Positions 44,505 through 54,375 of a stretch of DNA of 64,000 bases are shown piece after piece (position 1 is the first letter of the stretch; every line of letters begins with the position of its first letter). This stretch comes from Planctomycetota bacterium. Its GTDB lineage: Bacteria; Planctomycetota; Planctomycetia; Planctomycetales; Planctomycetaceae. Made by a program: the position numbers and the translations under genes. Below the pieces are notes generated by a model. It did no database searches. It saw only the letters and a program-made list of their open reading frames with translations, and was not told the origin of the DNA. Location of the stretch: the NCBI GenBank assembly GCA_030836185.1, contig JAURQH010000039.1, forward strand, positions 1 to 64,000, read 5' to 3'.

Positions 44505-46151
44505 TTAATTCTCAGTCGGGTCGGCAGGTGGTTTTTCGTTCTTCGCTTCTGAATCGCCTTCGGCATCTGTCGCCGGTTTGGCAGTTTCTTCTGCTTCAGA
44601 GTTTTCTGTCGCAGGAGCCGCTTCGGCATCGTTGTCTGATTCCGTCTCCGTATCGGCGGCGGGTACATTCTCATCCACTTCCGATACTTCGGCAGACTCT
44701 TCAGGAACTTGATCGGTGGTGGTTTCAGGTTCTGTTCCGTATCCTTCAGCCGCCTCTTCGACAGGCTGTTCTTCGATGGGACGGAATAATGTCACCAGAC
44801 CACCAATCCAAACTTCAGCTAAATTGGGATCCGTCATGGATTGCTGAATCAAGCCAGAATTTGCCAGTCCCGCACCATTCATGCGAGGAATTCCCGGACG
44901 ACTCGTGGTGAGACCGCCGCCACTTGAACCAAACGATCCGCCACTCTCCGCGCCATAGCCTTCGCCGCCAGAACCGAAACTGCTCGAACCACCAAACCCT
45001 CCTCCGGGACGAGCACCGGGAGACATACGCCCCCCCATTCGCCCAGCATCACTAAGTGTGTCGGGATTGACGGCAGCCATCTGAACCCGAATGACTTGAA
45101 TAGGCCAATCTGAACCGCTCAATTCGGAAAGAAACTTCGGTAAGTCGTCATGTTTCATAAGCACACCCAGAACAAAGGCACGTGTGCGGAACGGATAACC
45201 TTCATCGTCATCCACGTATCGATCAGGGCCTGCAGGGGCTCCTCCGTCACCACCGTCACCGGATCCATAACCACCTTCCGTCGGCATGCTGCCGTAACCT
45301 TCTCCCCCTCCCATTCCGGCACCGCCACCGGCTCCCGAGGTAGGTCCAAGTTCTTCGCTCAGGTCAAATTTTGCTGTGGCGTTCACTGTTGTCCCGCCTC
45401 CACCGCCTAAACCTCCTCCTGCGTCGTATCCATATCCTTCGCCACCAGGACTCATACCGTCTCCGCCCGCCTCAGCAGAACCGCTGGAGTAATCTCGCTC
45501 GCCTCCTCGCAGAGTTAATTCCAAGACTTGACGCACTGACGATTCGGTAATTTTATCAGCACCACGGTTCATCGATTCAATCGAATCAAGAACCGCTTTC
45601 ACCAACCAGTAATCGATTTGGGCATTCCACATTTCTTGTGTGATGGGGGGCTGGCTTGCCCATGTCCCGTCAGGAGTATGGGTATAAGCTTGCCGATCCA
45701 TCAGCAGAACGCCTTCTCCTGTTCCCGTGACCATATCAATACGACGCAGTGCTTGTTCCATTTTTGTCAGTTGTCGGTAGTACCCCAATCGATAGCGTTC
45801 GCGAGCGACGGAAGAGATTTCTCCCTCATAGGTCACATCCTCCATTAACTCCTGAACCCCGGAGGGCCAAATCATGCTTTGTTTTTGTGATTCCCAAAGA
45901 CTTCGCTGCGCCTGATCGAGCCGTTTTTGTTCGGCCGTCACGATAACATCGGCGTTCTCAACCCATCGGTCATTCGGAATTTCTCCCGAAATTTGCACGG
46001 ACTGAAACGCGTTGTTGATAGCCGTTTCGCGTTCTTCGACACCGGTCGCATAGGTTTTGGTCACGATCAACCAACCGACGAAAGGCATAATCAAAGCCAA
46101 GCCAGACAAAATCCAGAATTTCTGTTCCAGAATCGGTTTTAATTTATCCAT
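44505..46151 (-). CDS. PilO-like membrane protein with Gly-rich regions
   Basis: A 548-residue protein with GGAG upstream of its ATG. N-terminal membrane segment (FWILSGLALIMPFVGWLIVT, about 12-31), then a helical part with coiled-coil character (EQKRLDQAQRSLWESQKQS) and a domain containing LTKMEQALRRIDM, as in PilO-like inner-membrane proteins. Two Gly/Tyr/Ser-rich stretches (GGEGYGYDAGGGLGGGGG; GGSSSFGSGGEGYGAESGG) interrupt it, and the C terminus is acidic with Thr/Glu/Ala. The domain assignment is inference from size, topology and neighbours. Confidence 0.75.
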   Translation of the reverse strand: MDKLKPILEQKFWILSGLALIMPFVGWLIVTKTYATGVEERETAINNAFQSVQISGEIPNDRWVENADVIVTAEQKRLDQAQRSLWESQKQSMIWPSGVQELMEDVTYEGEISSVARERYRLGYYRQLTKMEQALRRIDMVTGTGEGVLLMDRQAYTHTPDGTWASQPPITQEMWNAQIDYWLVKAVLDSIESMNRGADKITESSVRQVLELTLRGGERDYSSGSAEAGGDGMSPGGEGYGYDAGGGLGGGGGTTVNATAKFDLSEELGPTSGAGGGAGMGGGEGYGSMPTEGGYGSGDGGDGGAPAGPDRYVDDDEGYPFRTRAFVLGVLMKHDDLPKFLSELSGSDWPIQVIRVQMAAVNPDTLSDAGRMGGRMSPGARPGGGFGGSSSFGSGGEGYGAESGGSFGSSGGGLTTSRPGIPRMNGAGLANSGLIQQSMTDPNLAEVWIGGLVTLFRPIEEQPVEEAAEGYGTEPETTTDQVPEESAEVSEVDENVPAADTETESDNDAEAAPATENSEAEETAKPATDAEGDSEAKNEKPPADPTEN

Positions 46152-46226
46152 TGTGTTTCTCCGCGATTTGTTTGCGGTACTTAATTGCTGTCAGTTGAGA
46201 ATCTTATTTCAACGAATGAAAAAAGA

Positions 46227-48392
46227 TTATTGCGTCTGTTCGAGGCCTTCTTCTTCGACGACAGGTTCTTTCTCCGGCCGTTCTTCTAATGCAGTCGGCT
46301 GCCAGACGAATTGCAACACAAAATCAAGTTGCCCAATTTCTTTGGCCGTCGATTCTTTCGTCGGGTCCAAAACTCCCGGTGGAAGTGATCTGCCGGGAAC
46401 TCCCGGACTGGGGCGTCCGAAACTGCCCCCCGGTTGACCGAACGCCGGAGGAGAAGCCCCCGAATCAAATCCTTCTCCGGCATAATCGCCGGATCCCTGG
46501 CCGGTTGGCGAACCAGGACGCCCAGTCCCGGCGTTTCGATTTTGTTCTAGCAAATAACCTTCTTTATCATAAATCTTTTGAGTCAAGGTGCTTTGAAGAA
46601 TTGTGGGATGTGAAATCCCGATTTTCCCCACAGGCACCTTCCTCCAACCTTGCCGGGGCATCACTTCAAATGACTGCAAATTTTTGAGCAAGTGATTCAC
46701 GACAAATTGAATCCCCGAATCATTGGGGGCGTGATCGGTATCGTTGTAGTAGTGGTAGCCAATGAGAGTAAACACATAGCCTTCACCCTCAGGAGCCGTT
46801 TCCTGAGCCGATTTCGCCATATGAGTTTTCTCTTGTTCAGAGAGACCATCAAACCAGGTTTTCAGATCGGCTTGTTTTTCACAGGTAATTGAAGAGAGCT
46901 TAATCCTCTTCTTATGCTCAATATTCTCTTCCTCAATTTCGTCTCCCTGCGGTCGAGGAAGACAGGCATTGATGGCCGCATAAACTTCAAGCCAATATTC
47001 GCGTGTATCGAGTGGCTCGACGAGTTGATCTTCTTTGGAGAAGATGCCTTCGAGCTCCCCTTTTTTGGAGTTATAAGTGCTTTCAAAACCAGATTTCTTG
47101 GTGACAACTTTTTTGGATTCTCCGATAGCCCCCTCGCTATCATTCCCGAAGCGATCTTCACTGACGGAATCATAAACTTGTGCGTAACCAAACGCTGATA
47201 ATGCAAAGCCGAATAGCAAAGTTGCAGCGGCGGCAACGGCCCACGGCTTTTTATGACGAATCATGCGGGCACGCACAATTTCGGGCGGTAGCAAAGTCGT
47301 CTTGAGATACGACTTCTTCATGGACTGCAATGCCAGCCCATAAGGAACCGCGAAGGTGAGAATGTTTTCTTCAAACAATGGATCGGACAGTACCGAGTCG
47401 CCGACAAGTCCCTGAAAACGATTCAGCCGAACAACTTCGTGCTGAAGATTCTGCTCGAGAAACTTCTGCAAACCCGCCATTTTGAATCCGTTGCCGACTC
47501 CGACAACTTTGGAAATTTTCGCTTCACGATTCACAGAAGAGAAATAGCCAATTGATCGTTGAATCTCGGCGACAAAATCGTTGAAGACCGGTCGCAACGC
47601 CTGAAAGACAGCTCGTGGATCGGGAGATTTGGTCGCATTACACTTCAGGTGTTCCGCTTTGGCGAAGGTGAGCTTCATCTCTTTGGAGAGTGCTCGCGTG
47701 AAGTGGTTGCCTCCGACGGGAATGTTTCTCACCCAGATTTTGCCACCATTAGTGACCAGCATGGTGGTGTTGTCGGCCCCCATGTCGATGATAATCATGT
47801 GCTCGTCGCCGGGCTCTTGATCATCTTCTGCTCCACGAATGCCTAACTGGTCGTAAAGCATGGCATTGAAGATGGCCAGCGGTGCTGACTGAATCACATC
47901 GATTTCGAGTTTCTCGTCGGTATAGGGCTTGAGGTTCTGCATCACCTGTTCGCGTTTCATTGCAAACAAGCCGACCTCAGCATCCAGCATGAATCCAGTA
48001 TCTTCATCGGCACCGCCACTGAGTGGTTGAAAATCCCAGATCACATCTTCCAATGCGAACGGGATCTGCTGACGAGCTTCATATTTGACAATCTCGGCAA
48101 CTTTCGAAGACTCAACCGGTGGAAGCTTGATGAACTTGAGCAATGATGTATTGCCGGGAACACTGATGGCCAGTTTGTCCCCTTTGACATTGTTCCGTTG
48201 CAGAAATTTTTCGAGAGCTTGTGGAATCAGCTCTTCAGGAATTGCATCGGGTTGACTCAAGATCTTCGGATGAGGGATATAATCGAACGCCACAGCGAGC
48301 GCCTGCTCGGCGGCATCGGCGTATCTTAAGCGAATGGCCTTAAGACCCGCTTGACCAATTTCGATTCCCCAGACACCTTGCGATTCGGCCAT
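46227..48392 (-). CDS. pilM: PilM fused to a PilN-like membrane domain
   Basis: A 721-residue protein from the ATG at 48392 with a GAGGAGA site; the frame is open further upstream. Residues 1-370 are PilM, an actin-like ATPase: GIEIGQAGLKAIRL, ISVPGNTSLLKFIKLP, IIDMGADNTTMLV (ATP site), IQRSIGYFSS and VVGVGNGFKMAG. PilM normally binds the N terminus of PilN. Here residues 383-404 are a membrane segment, followed by a periplasmic part with PilN-like features (coil, GYHYYNDTDH, ILQSTLTQKI), then a Gly/Pro-rich linker with GSGDYAGEGFDSGASPPAFG and an acidic tail. So PilM and PilN-like functions seem to be on one chain. It is the first gene of the operon. Confidence 0.85.
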   Translation of the reverse strand: MAESQGVWGIEIGQAGLKAIRLRYADAAEQALAVAFDYIPHPKILSQPDAIPEELIPQALEKFLQRNNVKGDKLAISVPGNTSLLKFIKLPPVESSKVAEIVKYEARQQIPFALEDVIWDFQPLSGGADEDTGFMLDAEVGLFAMKREQVMQNLKPYTDEKLEIDVIQSAPLAIFNAMLYDQLGIRGAEDDQEPGDEHMIIIDMGADNTTMLVTNGGKIWVRNIPVGGNHFTRALSKEMKLTFAKAEHLKCNATKSPDPRAVFQALRPVFNDFVAEIQRSIGYFSSVNREAKISKVVGVGNGFKMAGLQKFLEQNLQHEVVRLNRFQGLVGDSVLSDPLFEENILTFAVPYGLALQSMKKSYLKTTLLPPEIVRARMIRHKKPWAVAAAATLLFGFALSAFGYAQVYDSVSEDRFGNDSEGAIGESKKVVTKKSGFESTYNSKKGELEGIFSKEDQLVEPLDTREYWLEVYAAINACLPRPQGDEIEEENIEHKKRIKLSSITCEKQADLKTWFDGLSEQEKTHMAKSAQETAPEGEGYVFTLIGYHYYNDTDHAPNDSGIQFVVNHLLKNLQSFEVMPRQGWRKVPVGKIGISHPTILQSTLTQKIYDKEGYLLEQNRNAGTGRPGSPTGQGSGDYAGEGFDSGASPPAFGQPGGSFGRPSPGVPGRSLPPGVLDPTKESTAKEIGQLDFVLQFVWQPTALEERPEKEPVVEEEGLEQTQ

Positions 48393-48803
48393 GAATGCAG
48401 TCTCCTCAGTCTCCGGTCTGTTAAACCAAGAGGCAGTGATATTCTTTGTATGATGCGAACAGGATTTCGGGTAGAAATCACCCGCGGCGAACGCCACAAT
48501 ACGAAACAGTTAGTTTACCGTAACTTTAAGGTAACACGGGACTTCCTAAAAGGTCAAGAAATTCCTCATCGTCAAAGCCCGCTTTTTAACCTCTGCCAAT
48601 GAGACTGGGAATGTAAGTTCTCGTCGGATTATTCCTATCTTGACCGATATTCAGACAATACGACATAAGTAACCTGTATATTGTAACTTACGACTCAAGG
48701 GAAACTCAGCAGCGATAAACTCTCTCAAACTGCACCACTTGAGACGGTGACAGCCGCTCCAGAGTTCCCAAGATTTTTCAGATTATTTCTCAGGACAGTT
48801 TCG
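48393..48803. other. 411-base divergent intergenic region
   Basis: Separates the pil-type operon (minus) from the GH38-like gene (plus). It holds TTACC/GGTAA arms around 48515-48534 with a 10-base spacer, and a TATATT near 48675 that could be a -10, but no clear -35. I see no gene. Confidence 0.45.
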
Positions 48804-51746
48804 ATGGCCGAACTACAGAATGTTTCGATTTTGATCCCCACACATGGGCTGGAAGACTTTCCCACGGAATTGACCGAGGAAGAAGCCGCAGGCATTTTGA
48901 ATGCCTTCGCGGTCTGCAGATACCCTGCGCTCTTAAACAATGTCAGAACGGCTCCCGAATGGGCGCGGGCGGACGAACCACCTCATCATCTGGAGAACCA
49001 TCTCTTCTTTGTTCCCGCTTGCTGTGAAGGTTGGATGCCACACGAGTGGACCGAGCACGCGCGGTCAAACGGTGCCACCGTCATCGAAAATTGCACCACA
49101 CGGGAAGAGTACGAAAATGAATTGCGACCACTTTTGCCCGAACATCCTGAACTGACAAACGAATTGACTCAGGACTTTTATGCGTTGGGGACTGCCTGGC
49201 TTTTGATTGAGTTGCTCACCCGCAAGATGCACTACTACTCCAGCATGGATGAACATGTTTTTCAAAAGGACCAGCTCGCAGCCGCTGAAGCGGCTGTAGC
49301 GGGAGACGAAACTGCCGCGAAAGCGCATCTCAAAGGTTGTTTTGAGACTCTGCTGGAATGCCGAGAACACTTCTATCCCGTGGACTGCTATCTGCTCGAT
49401 GTCTGTTTATTACATCCTGATATGATTGATGAGCACTTTGACAAAACACTGGATCGTGAGATTCCAGTCAACTTCTTACTCAAAGGGGACCATCTGCAGG
49501 AAATTGCCAAACAACACCCCGAAGCGTTACAAAAACTCAAACAAGCAGTCTGCGATAAAAAAGTGGAAGTCTTGGGAGGAGACCGCTACGAGAAGCCGGT
49601 CTCCACGACAACCCTGCAATCAGTCCTCTGGGATCTTGAAGAAGGCCGCAAGATCTATCAACAACATCTGGGACAGACCCCAACCACCTGGGCCAGAAAA
49701 CGATTCGGTTTCACCACACAACTCCCGCAAATCCTCTCTCAATCGGGATTTCATTCGGGGCTCCATCTCGCGTTGGATGATGGCCTCTATCCTGATGAAG
49801 AACAGAGCAAACTCCGTTGGGAAGGTTGTGACGGAACGGTGATCGATGCGGTCAGTCGAATACCATTAGCGGCCGATTGTGCCGTCAGCTATCTCCGTTT
49901 TGCGGATCGCATGGCCGAGTCGATGCAGGACGATCAAGTGGCGGGAATCCTGTTTGCGCGATGGCCGGAAATCAAAGGAGTCTGGTTTCAGGATTTCCAA
50001 CGCATGCAAAGTTACGCCCCCGTCCTGGGACAGTTTACGACTCTTGATGAATTCATTCTGACCACCGATCATTCTGGTCGTCTGGCAAAGCATGAAGAAA
50101 AGGGGTATCTGAGCCCTTATCTTTTACAGTCGGTCGCTTATGAAGAAATCGATCCCATCAGTCGTTTTCGAAACTTCTTACAATTGCGACACCAATATGA
50201 TCAAACCAACTGGCTGAACCGCATTTCAGAATTTCTGCGCACACAAACTCTGACTTCGGAAGAATCTCTCAGTGAGAAGTGGGAGACCCGCATCGAACTT
50301 TCTGGGCCCGACCTCCCTTCCCACGATTCCAACTCAAGTTCTTCAGAGGGTACAGATGACGGACCCGTTGAATCCAAAGAAGAAATCAAACCAATCAAAG
50401 ATATTCAGTTAGCCGAGGAGTTCGCAGCTTGGACAGAATCAGAACTGTCATCGCTCTCGGAACTGATCACCACCAATGGCGACAACTCATCGGGACGACT
50501 CGTGATCAACACGCTTTCTGAAGATCAAACTGCGGTCATTCCCATCGACGATTTCACGAATCCACCCCAGATTGATGACCACGTCAAGGCGGTTCAGTTT
50601 GACGAACGAACCAAAGCTGCCGTAGTCGATGTTCCTGGCTGCGGTTTTCTTTGGCTGGAAGAATCCGGGACCAAAAACCAGACCAAAGCTCCTCTTCCGG
50701 CAGCGGAGGAGATGACGCTCCGTAATGAGTTCTTCGAAGTTCTGATCAACGACCAAACAGGGGGAATCCAGCACCTCAAAGGATATGGGCGTTCCCCCAA
50801 CCGTATCAGCCAACAAGTCGCCTATCGCTACCTACTAGAAAAGAGTTATTCCGCCGACCCGGAAAACCCGGACGACATTCGACGAACCAATTACAGCCTA
50901 TCCCGAATGACCAAGTCCGAGGTTCTCAGTAGTGGCCCCGCGTTAGGCGAGATCATGACTGAGATCGAGTTACTTGATCCCGAAGACCAAACAGTCCTCG
51001 GAACCGTCCGCAATCATTATCGCGTTTGGAAATCGCGGCCAGTCGTTGAGATAGAAATCGAAATTACTCCTCATCTCGAACCTGATGGTGACCCTTGGAG
51101 TTGTTATTTTGCGTCACGCTTCGCATGGAAGAGTGAATCGGCGGTCTTGACTCGTGGCCTGTTGCAAGGCGCTCACGGCATCCAAGGCGATAGATTTGAA
51201 GCTCCCTATTATCTGGAGATTGCAGATTCCGACAAACGAACAACCGTGCTGATGGATGGGCTTCCCTGCCACCGTCGATCAGGACCAAGAATGTTTGATT
51301 CGATCCTGATTCCGGCTGGTGAAACTTGTCGTAAATTTCGTTTCTGGATTGCGTTCGATGAATCTTACCCCATGCAGGCCGCACACCAGATGTTGATGCC
51401 ACCATTGTCAATCAAGACTGATCATGCACCGCGAAATAAAGCGGGCTGGTTTTTTCGGGTGAAACAAAAGAATGTCCAGATCCTTGGGTTTCAACCACTC
51501 GCTATTGATCCTATATCAGAGATTGATTCTTCGACAGAAACAGATAAAAAAGGAATCAGTGTACGACTTCTGGAAACAGAAGGACGTTCCAGGCGTGTCC
51601 AACTCAGCATGCTGATGCCTCCCAGTTCGGCTCGAAAACGAGATCTTCTAGGAAATACCATCGAAGAGTTGCCGATCAAGAAAAACTCCGTCATGATCGA
51701 AATGCGAGGCCATGAACTGGCCAACATTGACTTGAGCTTCGGTTAG
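48804..51746 (+). CDS. GH38/GH57-like protein, catalytic aspartate apparently replaced
   Basis: A 980-residue protein from the ATG at 48804. The N-terminal 400 residues have the seven-stranded barrel pattern of GH38/GH57-like enzymes: ILIPTHGLEDFP, YYSSMDEHVF, VEVLGGDRYEKPVSTTT, and WARKRFGFTTQLPQILSQSGF, which is close to the family's D-x-F-G-h-s strand but has Lys-Arg where the nucleophilic Asp is expected. So activity is doubtful or different. The C-terminal part (about 620-980) is a beta-sandwich as in alpha-mannosidases. No signal peptide; it is followed by cmk after 49 bases on the same strand. Confidence 0.72.
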   Translation: MAELQNVSILIPTHGLEDFPTELTEEEAAGILNAFAVCRYPALLNNVRTAPEWARADEPPHHLENHLFFVPACCEGWMPHEWTEHARSNGATVIENCTTREEYENELRPLLPEHPELTNELTQDFYALGTAWLLIELLTRKMHYYSSMDEHVFQKDQLAAAEAAVAGDETAAKAHLKGCFETLLECREHFYPVDCYLLDVCLLHPDMIDEHFDKTLDREIPVNFLLKGDHLQEIAKQHPEALQKLKQAVCDKKVEVLGGDRYEKPVSTTTLQSVLWDLEEGRKIYQQHLGQTPTTWARKRFGFTTQLPQILSQSGFHSGLHLALDDGLYPDEEQSKLRWEGCDGTVIDAVSRIPLAADCAVSYLRFADRMAESMQDDQVAGILFARWPEIKGVWFQDFQRMQSYAPVLGQFTTLDEFILTTDHSGRLAKHEEKGYLSPYLLQSVAYEEIDPISRFRNFLQLRHQYDQTNWLNRISEFLRTQTLTSEESLSEKWETRIELSGPDLPSHDSNSSSSEGTDDGPVESKEEIKPIKDIQLAEEFAAWTESELSSLSELITTNGDNSSGRLVINTLSEDQTAVIPIDDFTNPPQIDDHVKAVQFDERTKAAVVDVPGCGFLWLEESGTKNQTKAPLPAAEEMTLRNEFFEVLINDQTGGIQHLKGYGRSPNRISQQVAYRYLLEKSYSADPENPDDIRRTNYSLSRMTKSEVLSSGPALGEIMTEIELLDPEDQTVLGTVRNHYRVWKSRPVVEIEIEITPHLEPDGDPWSCYFASRFAWKSESAVLTRGLLQGAHGIQGDRFEAPYYLEIADSDKRTTVLMDGLPCHRRSGPRMFDSILIPAGETCRKFRFWIAFDESYPMQAAHQMLMPPLSIKTDHAPRNKAGWFFRVKQKNVQILGFQPLAIDPISEIDSSTETDKKGISVRLLETEGRSRRVQLSMLMPPSSARKRDLLGNTIEELPIKKNSVMIEMRGHELANIDLSFG

Positions 51747-51795
51747 CCCCCTTGATTTTTGGGATTTTTCACCACTCCTGGATGACGAGACTGCT

Positions 51796-52479
51796 GTGCC
51801 ATCACCTGCTCCTAACTCCATCATTGTCACGATTGACGGCCCTGCCGGCTCGGGAAAAAGTACGGCAGCCAGAACATTGGCGGCACGACTTGGCTTTGAA
51901 TTTCTCGATACGGGCGCAATGTACCGAGCAGTTGCCTGGAGTTGTCTGAAATCGGAATCATCACCCGAGGACGAGTCACTTGTTTCTGAGTTAACCCGCT
52001 CGCTCAATATTCAGTTTCAGAATGGTCGACTCCTCATCAATCAGTACGATGTCACAGACGAGATCCGTACTTCCGCTGTGAGTACAGTGGCCTCCGTCGT
52101 TGCTCAGCATCCAGCCGTCCGCGATACTCTTGTCGATCTCCAACGGGCATGTGCCGAACATGGCAATACCGTGACCGAAGGTCGCGATCAGGGAACGATT
52201 GTTTTTCCGAACGCCGATTGTAAATTCTTTTTGACAGCACGACCAGAAGTGAGAGCCCAACGTCGTTATGAGGAAATGCCAGACGATTCTGACCGACCGG
52301 AATTCGAGCAGCTCGTTGAAGAAATCCGGGAACGTGACTATCGCGATGCAAATCGCTCGATTGCTCCACTAAGGCCAGCCGACGATGCGGTATCCATTGA
52401 CACTTCTGACTCCAATTTGGAGGAAGTCGTCCAAGTGATGGAAGCCCGTGTTTGTGAAAAGTCCGGTCCGTTCAAATGA
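51796..52479 (+). CDS. cmk: Cmk, cytidylate kinase
   Basis: A 227-residue kinase starting at a GTG (51796). It phosphorylates CMP and dCMP with ATP. IDGPAGSGKSTAARTLAARL is the P-loop; DTGAMYRAVAW is the CMP-binding hairpin; GRDQGTIVFP is the conserved region, with Gln where Ile or Met is usual; RDYRDANRSIAPLRPADDA forms the lid. The gene lies 49 bases after the GH38-like gene and is convergent with the BshC-like gene. The family is essential in most bacteria. Confidence 0.95.
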   Translation: MPSPAPNSIIVTIDGPAGSGKSTAARTLAARLGFEFLDTGAMYRAVAWSCLKSESSPEDESLVSELTRSLNIQFQNGRLLINQYDVTDEIRTSAVSTVASVVAQHPAVRDTLVDLQRACAEHGNTVTEGRDQGTIVFPNADCKFFLTARPEVRAQRRYEEMPDDSDRPEFEQLVEEIRERDYRDANRSIAPLRPADDAVSIDTSDSNLEEVVQVMEARVCEKSGPFK

Positions 52480-52506
52480 CCGGCTCCTCTCGACATCAAA
52501 CAGAGT

Positions 52507-54213
52507 TTAATCGGTGAGCGCCGTCATTGCTGTTTTGAGTTTTTCTTCAGGAAACAACACAAAAGAATACTCGCGGCTGTTCAGAATTTGATTGGCATCA
52601 ATCCGGGATTGCACTTGGTCCAGTTCTTTCTGAAACTCATTCTGCTTGTGACCGGCAATCTGGGCCAGGTTCTTGTTGATCGCTTTAAGACGTCGGTAGC
52701 GTTCGCATCCCCGCCGATGATGCTCTCGCTGAGAATCTCCGAGCCGCTCTCCCGCTTCGACACGTTTTTGTTCATCAATGAGCGTCTGCTTTTCATCACA
52801 CAGCGATTGCATTTCTTCGGGAAAAGAATCTCCGAGAATTCGTTCGGGGTTATACTTCAAATCACGAAGCTCTTGTTGAAGTGACTGCTTACGATCTTCT
52901 GCGAGATCGTAAGCTGAATTGAGCGGAAGATGCCAAGTCCCCGATAAGGTCAAATATCCGGGAGCATCAACTCCATAAAAACGACTCATCAGTCGATCTG
53001 TCATCTCATCATACTTCGCACCACCGATGCCGTGTATAAACAGGTCTGATAAATACAAGCGAGCAAACAAAGTTGTCGTCAAAGCCCGAGAGCGGATTCG
53101 CCAACCCTCGTTGAACAACGTCTGGAGTTGTTCCAAGGCACGCTCGGGTTTCAGTTCCGGCGACAATTCAAGGCTGGCAAACTGATTCGCATCAGATGCC
53201 AGTAAAATTTGATGCCCTTCTTGTTTGACGAACAAGGGAAGTCGCTGAGTTGAGTTGGTATTCCACACCCAGAACGGTGACTCCAACCAACCTTCACGTT
53301 CTTTCAATTCGGGAACGGGATGTGTATGGGAACGAACTCCATTGACCTTGCGATATTCTCCCAAGACTTGATTATAGATTTCTCGAAAGCAGGGCATGTG
53401 AGAAACAAGGTGACAGAAGAACTTACGGAACGAATTTGAATCGCAAACACGACTCATCGGCAATTCGAGGTTCTCAAGCCCCCAGCGCCGCTCCATATGA
53501 TGCCGGGCCACTGTCAAACAATCGGAGAGTGGCCAATTTTTCTTCGCCGCATCCACGGCTAATGGCCAGCACTCATGAATCAAAGGCTCGACCCCACACT
53601 CGGCCATCACATCTGACACGCTTTCCCCAAACGCAGAAAACATGTTGAGATCATCAACGAGAGTTTCTTCCCAAGGCTGATCCCCATTGACTGTGGCATA
53701 GGCGATTTGCTGTTTTGTCGGAGCCGTCGTGGTATTGACGGGAACCATCACACCAGATTGCGACCAGGCATCGTTATCAACAATCAAATGTAACGGGGGC
53801 GCTTTCAGCTTTTTGGCCAAGCCACCCAGGACGAAGTTCTTCGCCCAGACACCTGAATGAAATAACAACGGTTGATGCCCGTCACAAATCAGTCCTTCAA
53901 AATCAGGACGAGTGACTGGTTCTTGTCGAATTTGCGATGTGTAAGCCACTGCGAGATCAAGAAGCTCGTCACGCGTCTGGACACGCAACTCACTCAGTGA
54001 CTCTCCTTGAATTTCGCAGTTGCAGTCTGATAACAAGTCGCGATTCTGAGCGTACAAACCGGCAACATCCGAGAGTGCTGGCCTCGCTAAAACCGCCCCA
54101 TCCTGTTGTGAAACTTTTAGAGGTTCAGCCTTCCACTCTGATTCTTCAGACTGAATCCGATCAGCACATGGATCGTGAATTTCTGAATTATGTGGAGAGG
54201 TCGTGACTGACAC
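52507..54213 (-). CDS. BshC-like conserved protein
   Basis: A 568-residue protein starting at GTG (54213). The N-terminal half contains GHQPLLFHSGVWAKNFVLGGLAKKLKAPPLHLIVDND, which resembles the GHQP and VDND region of BshC, the putative cysteine-adding enzyme in bacillithiol synthesis; the C-terminal half is a long coiled coil (LAEDRKQSLQQELRDLK; EKQTLIDEQKRVEAGERLG). Other BshC motifs are not obvious and bshA/bshB are not in the window, so a bacillithiol role is a guess. It may be a planctomycete-specific member of the same fold. Confidence 0.65.
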   Translation of the reverse strand: MSVTTSPHNSEIHDPCADRIQSEESEWKAEPLKVSQQDGAVLARPALSDVAGLYAQNRDLLSDCNCEIQGESLSELRVQTRDELLDLAVAYTSQIRQEPVTRPDFEGLICDGHQPLLFHSGVWAKNFVLGGLAKKLKAPPLHLIVDNDAWSQSGVMVPVNTTTAPTKQQIAYATVNGDQPWEETLVDDLNMFSAFGESVSDVMAECGVEPLIHECWPLAVDAAKKNWPLSDCLTVARHHMERRWGLENLELPMSRVCDSNSFRKFFCHLVSHMPCFREIYNQVLGEYRKVNGVRSHTHPVPELKEREGWLESPFWVWNTNSTQRLPLFVKQEGHQILLASDANQFASLELSPELKPERALEQLQTLFNEGWRIRSRALTTTLFARLYLSDLFIHGIGGAKYDEMTDRLMSRFYGVDAPGYLTLSGTWHLPLNSAYDLAEDRKQSLQQELRDLKYNPERILGDSFPEEMQSLCDEKQTLIDEQKRVEAGERLGDSQREHHRRGCERYRRLKAINKNLAQIAGHKQNEFQKELDQVQSRIDANQILNSREYSFVLFPEEKLKTAMTALTD

Positions 54214-54375
54214 GATGTGGTGATTCCAAACGAAATATTACTGGACGAGCAAGCTTTACTTGTATTGTGTCGGAACAAACTCTGTTTTGTCCATCATGGA
54301 ACAATTTCTCGGTTGAAGAACCTCTAAAAAACTGACCCAAATCACCATAATCGTTGAAAGTTGCCGCGTTACCAT

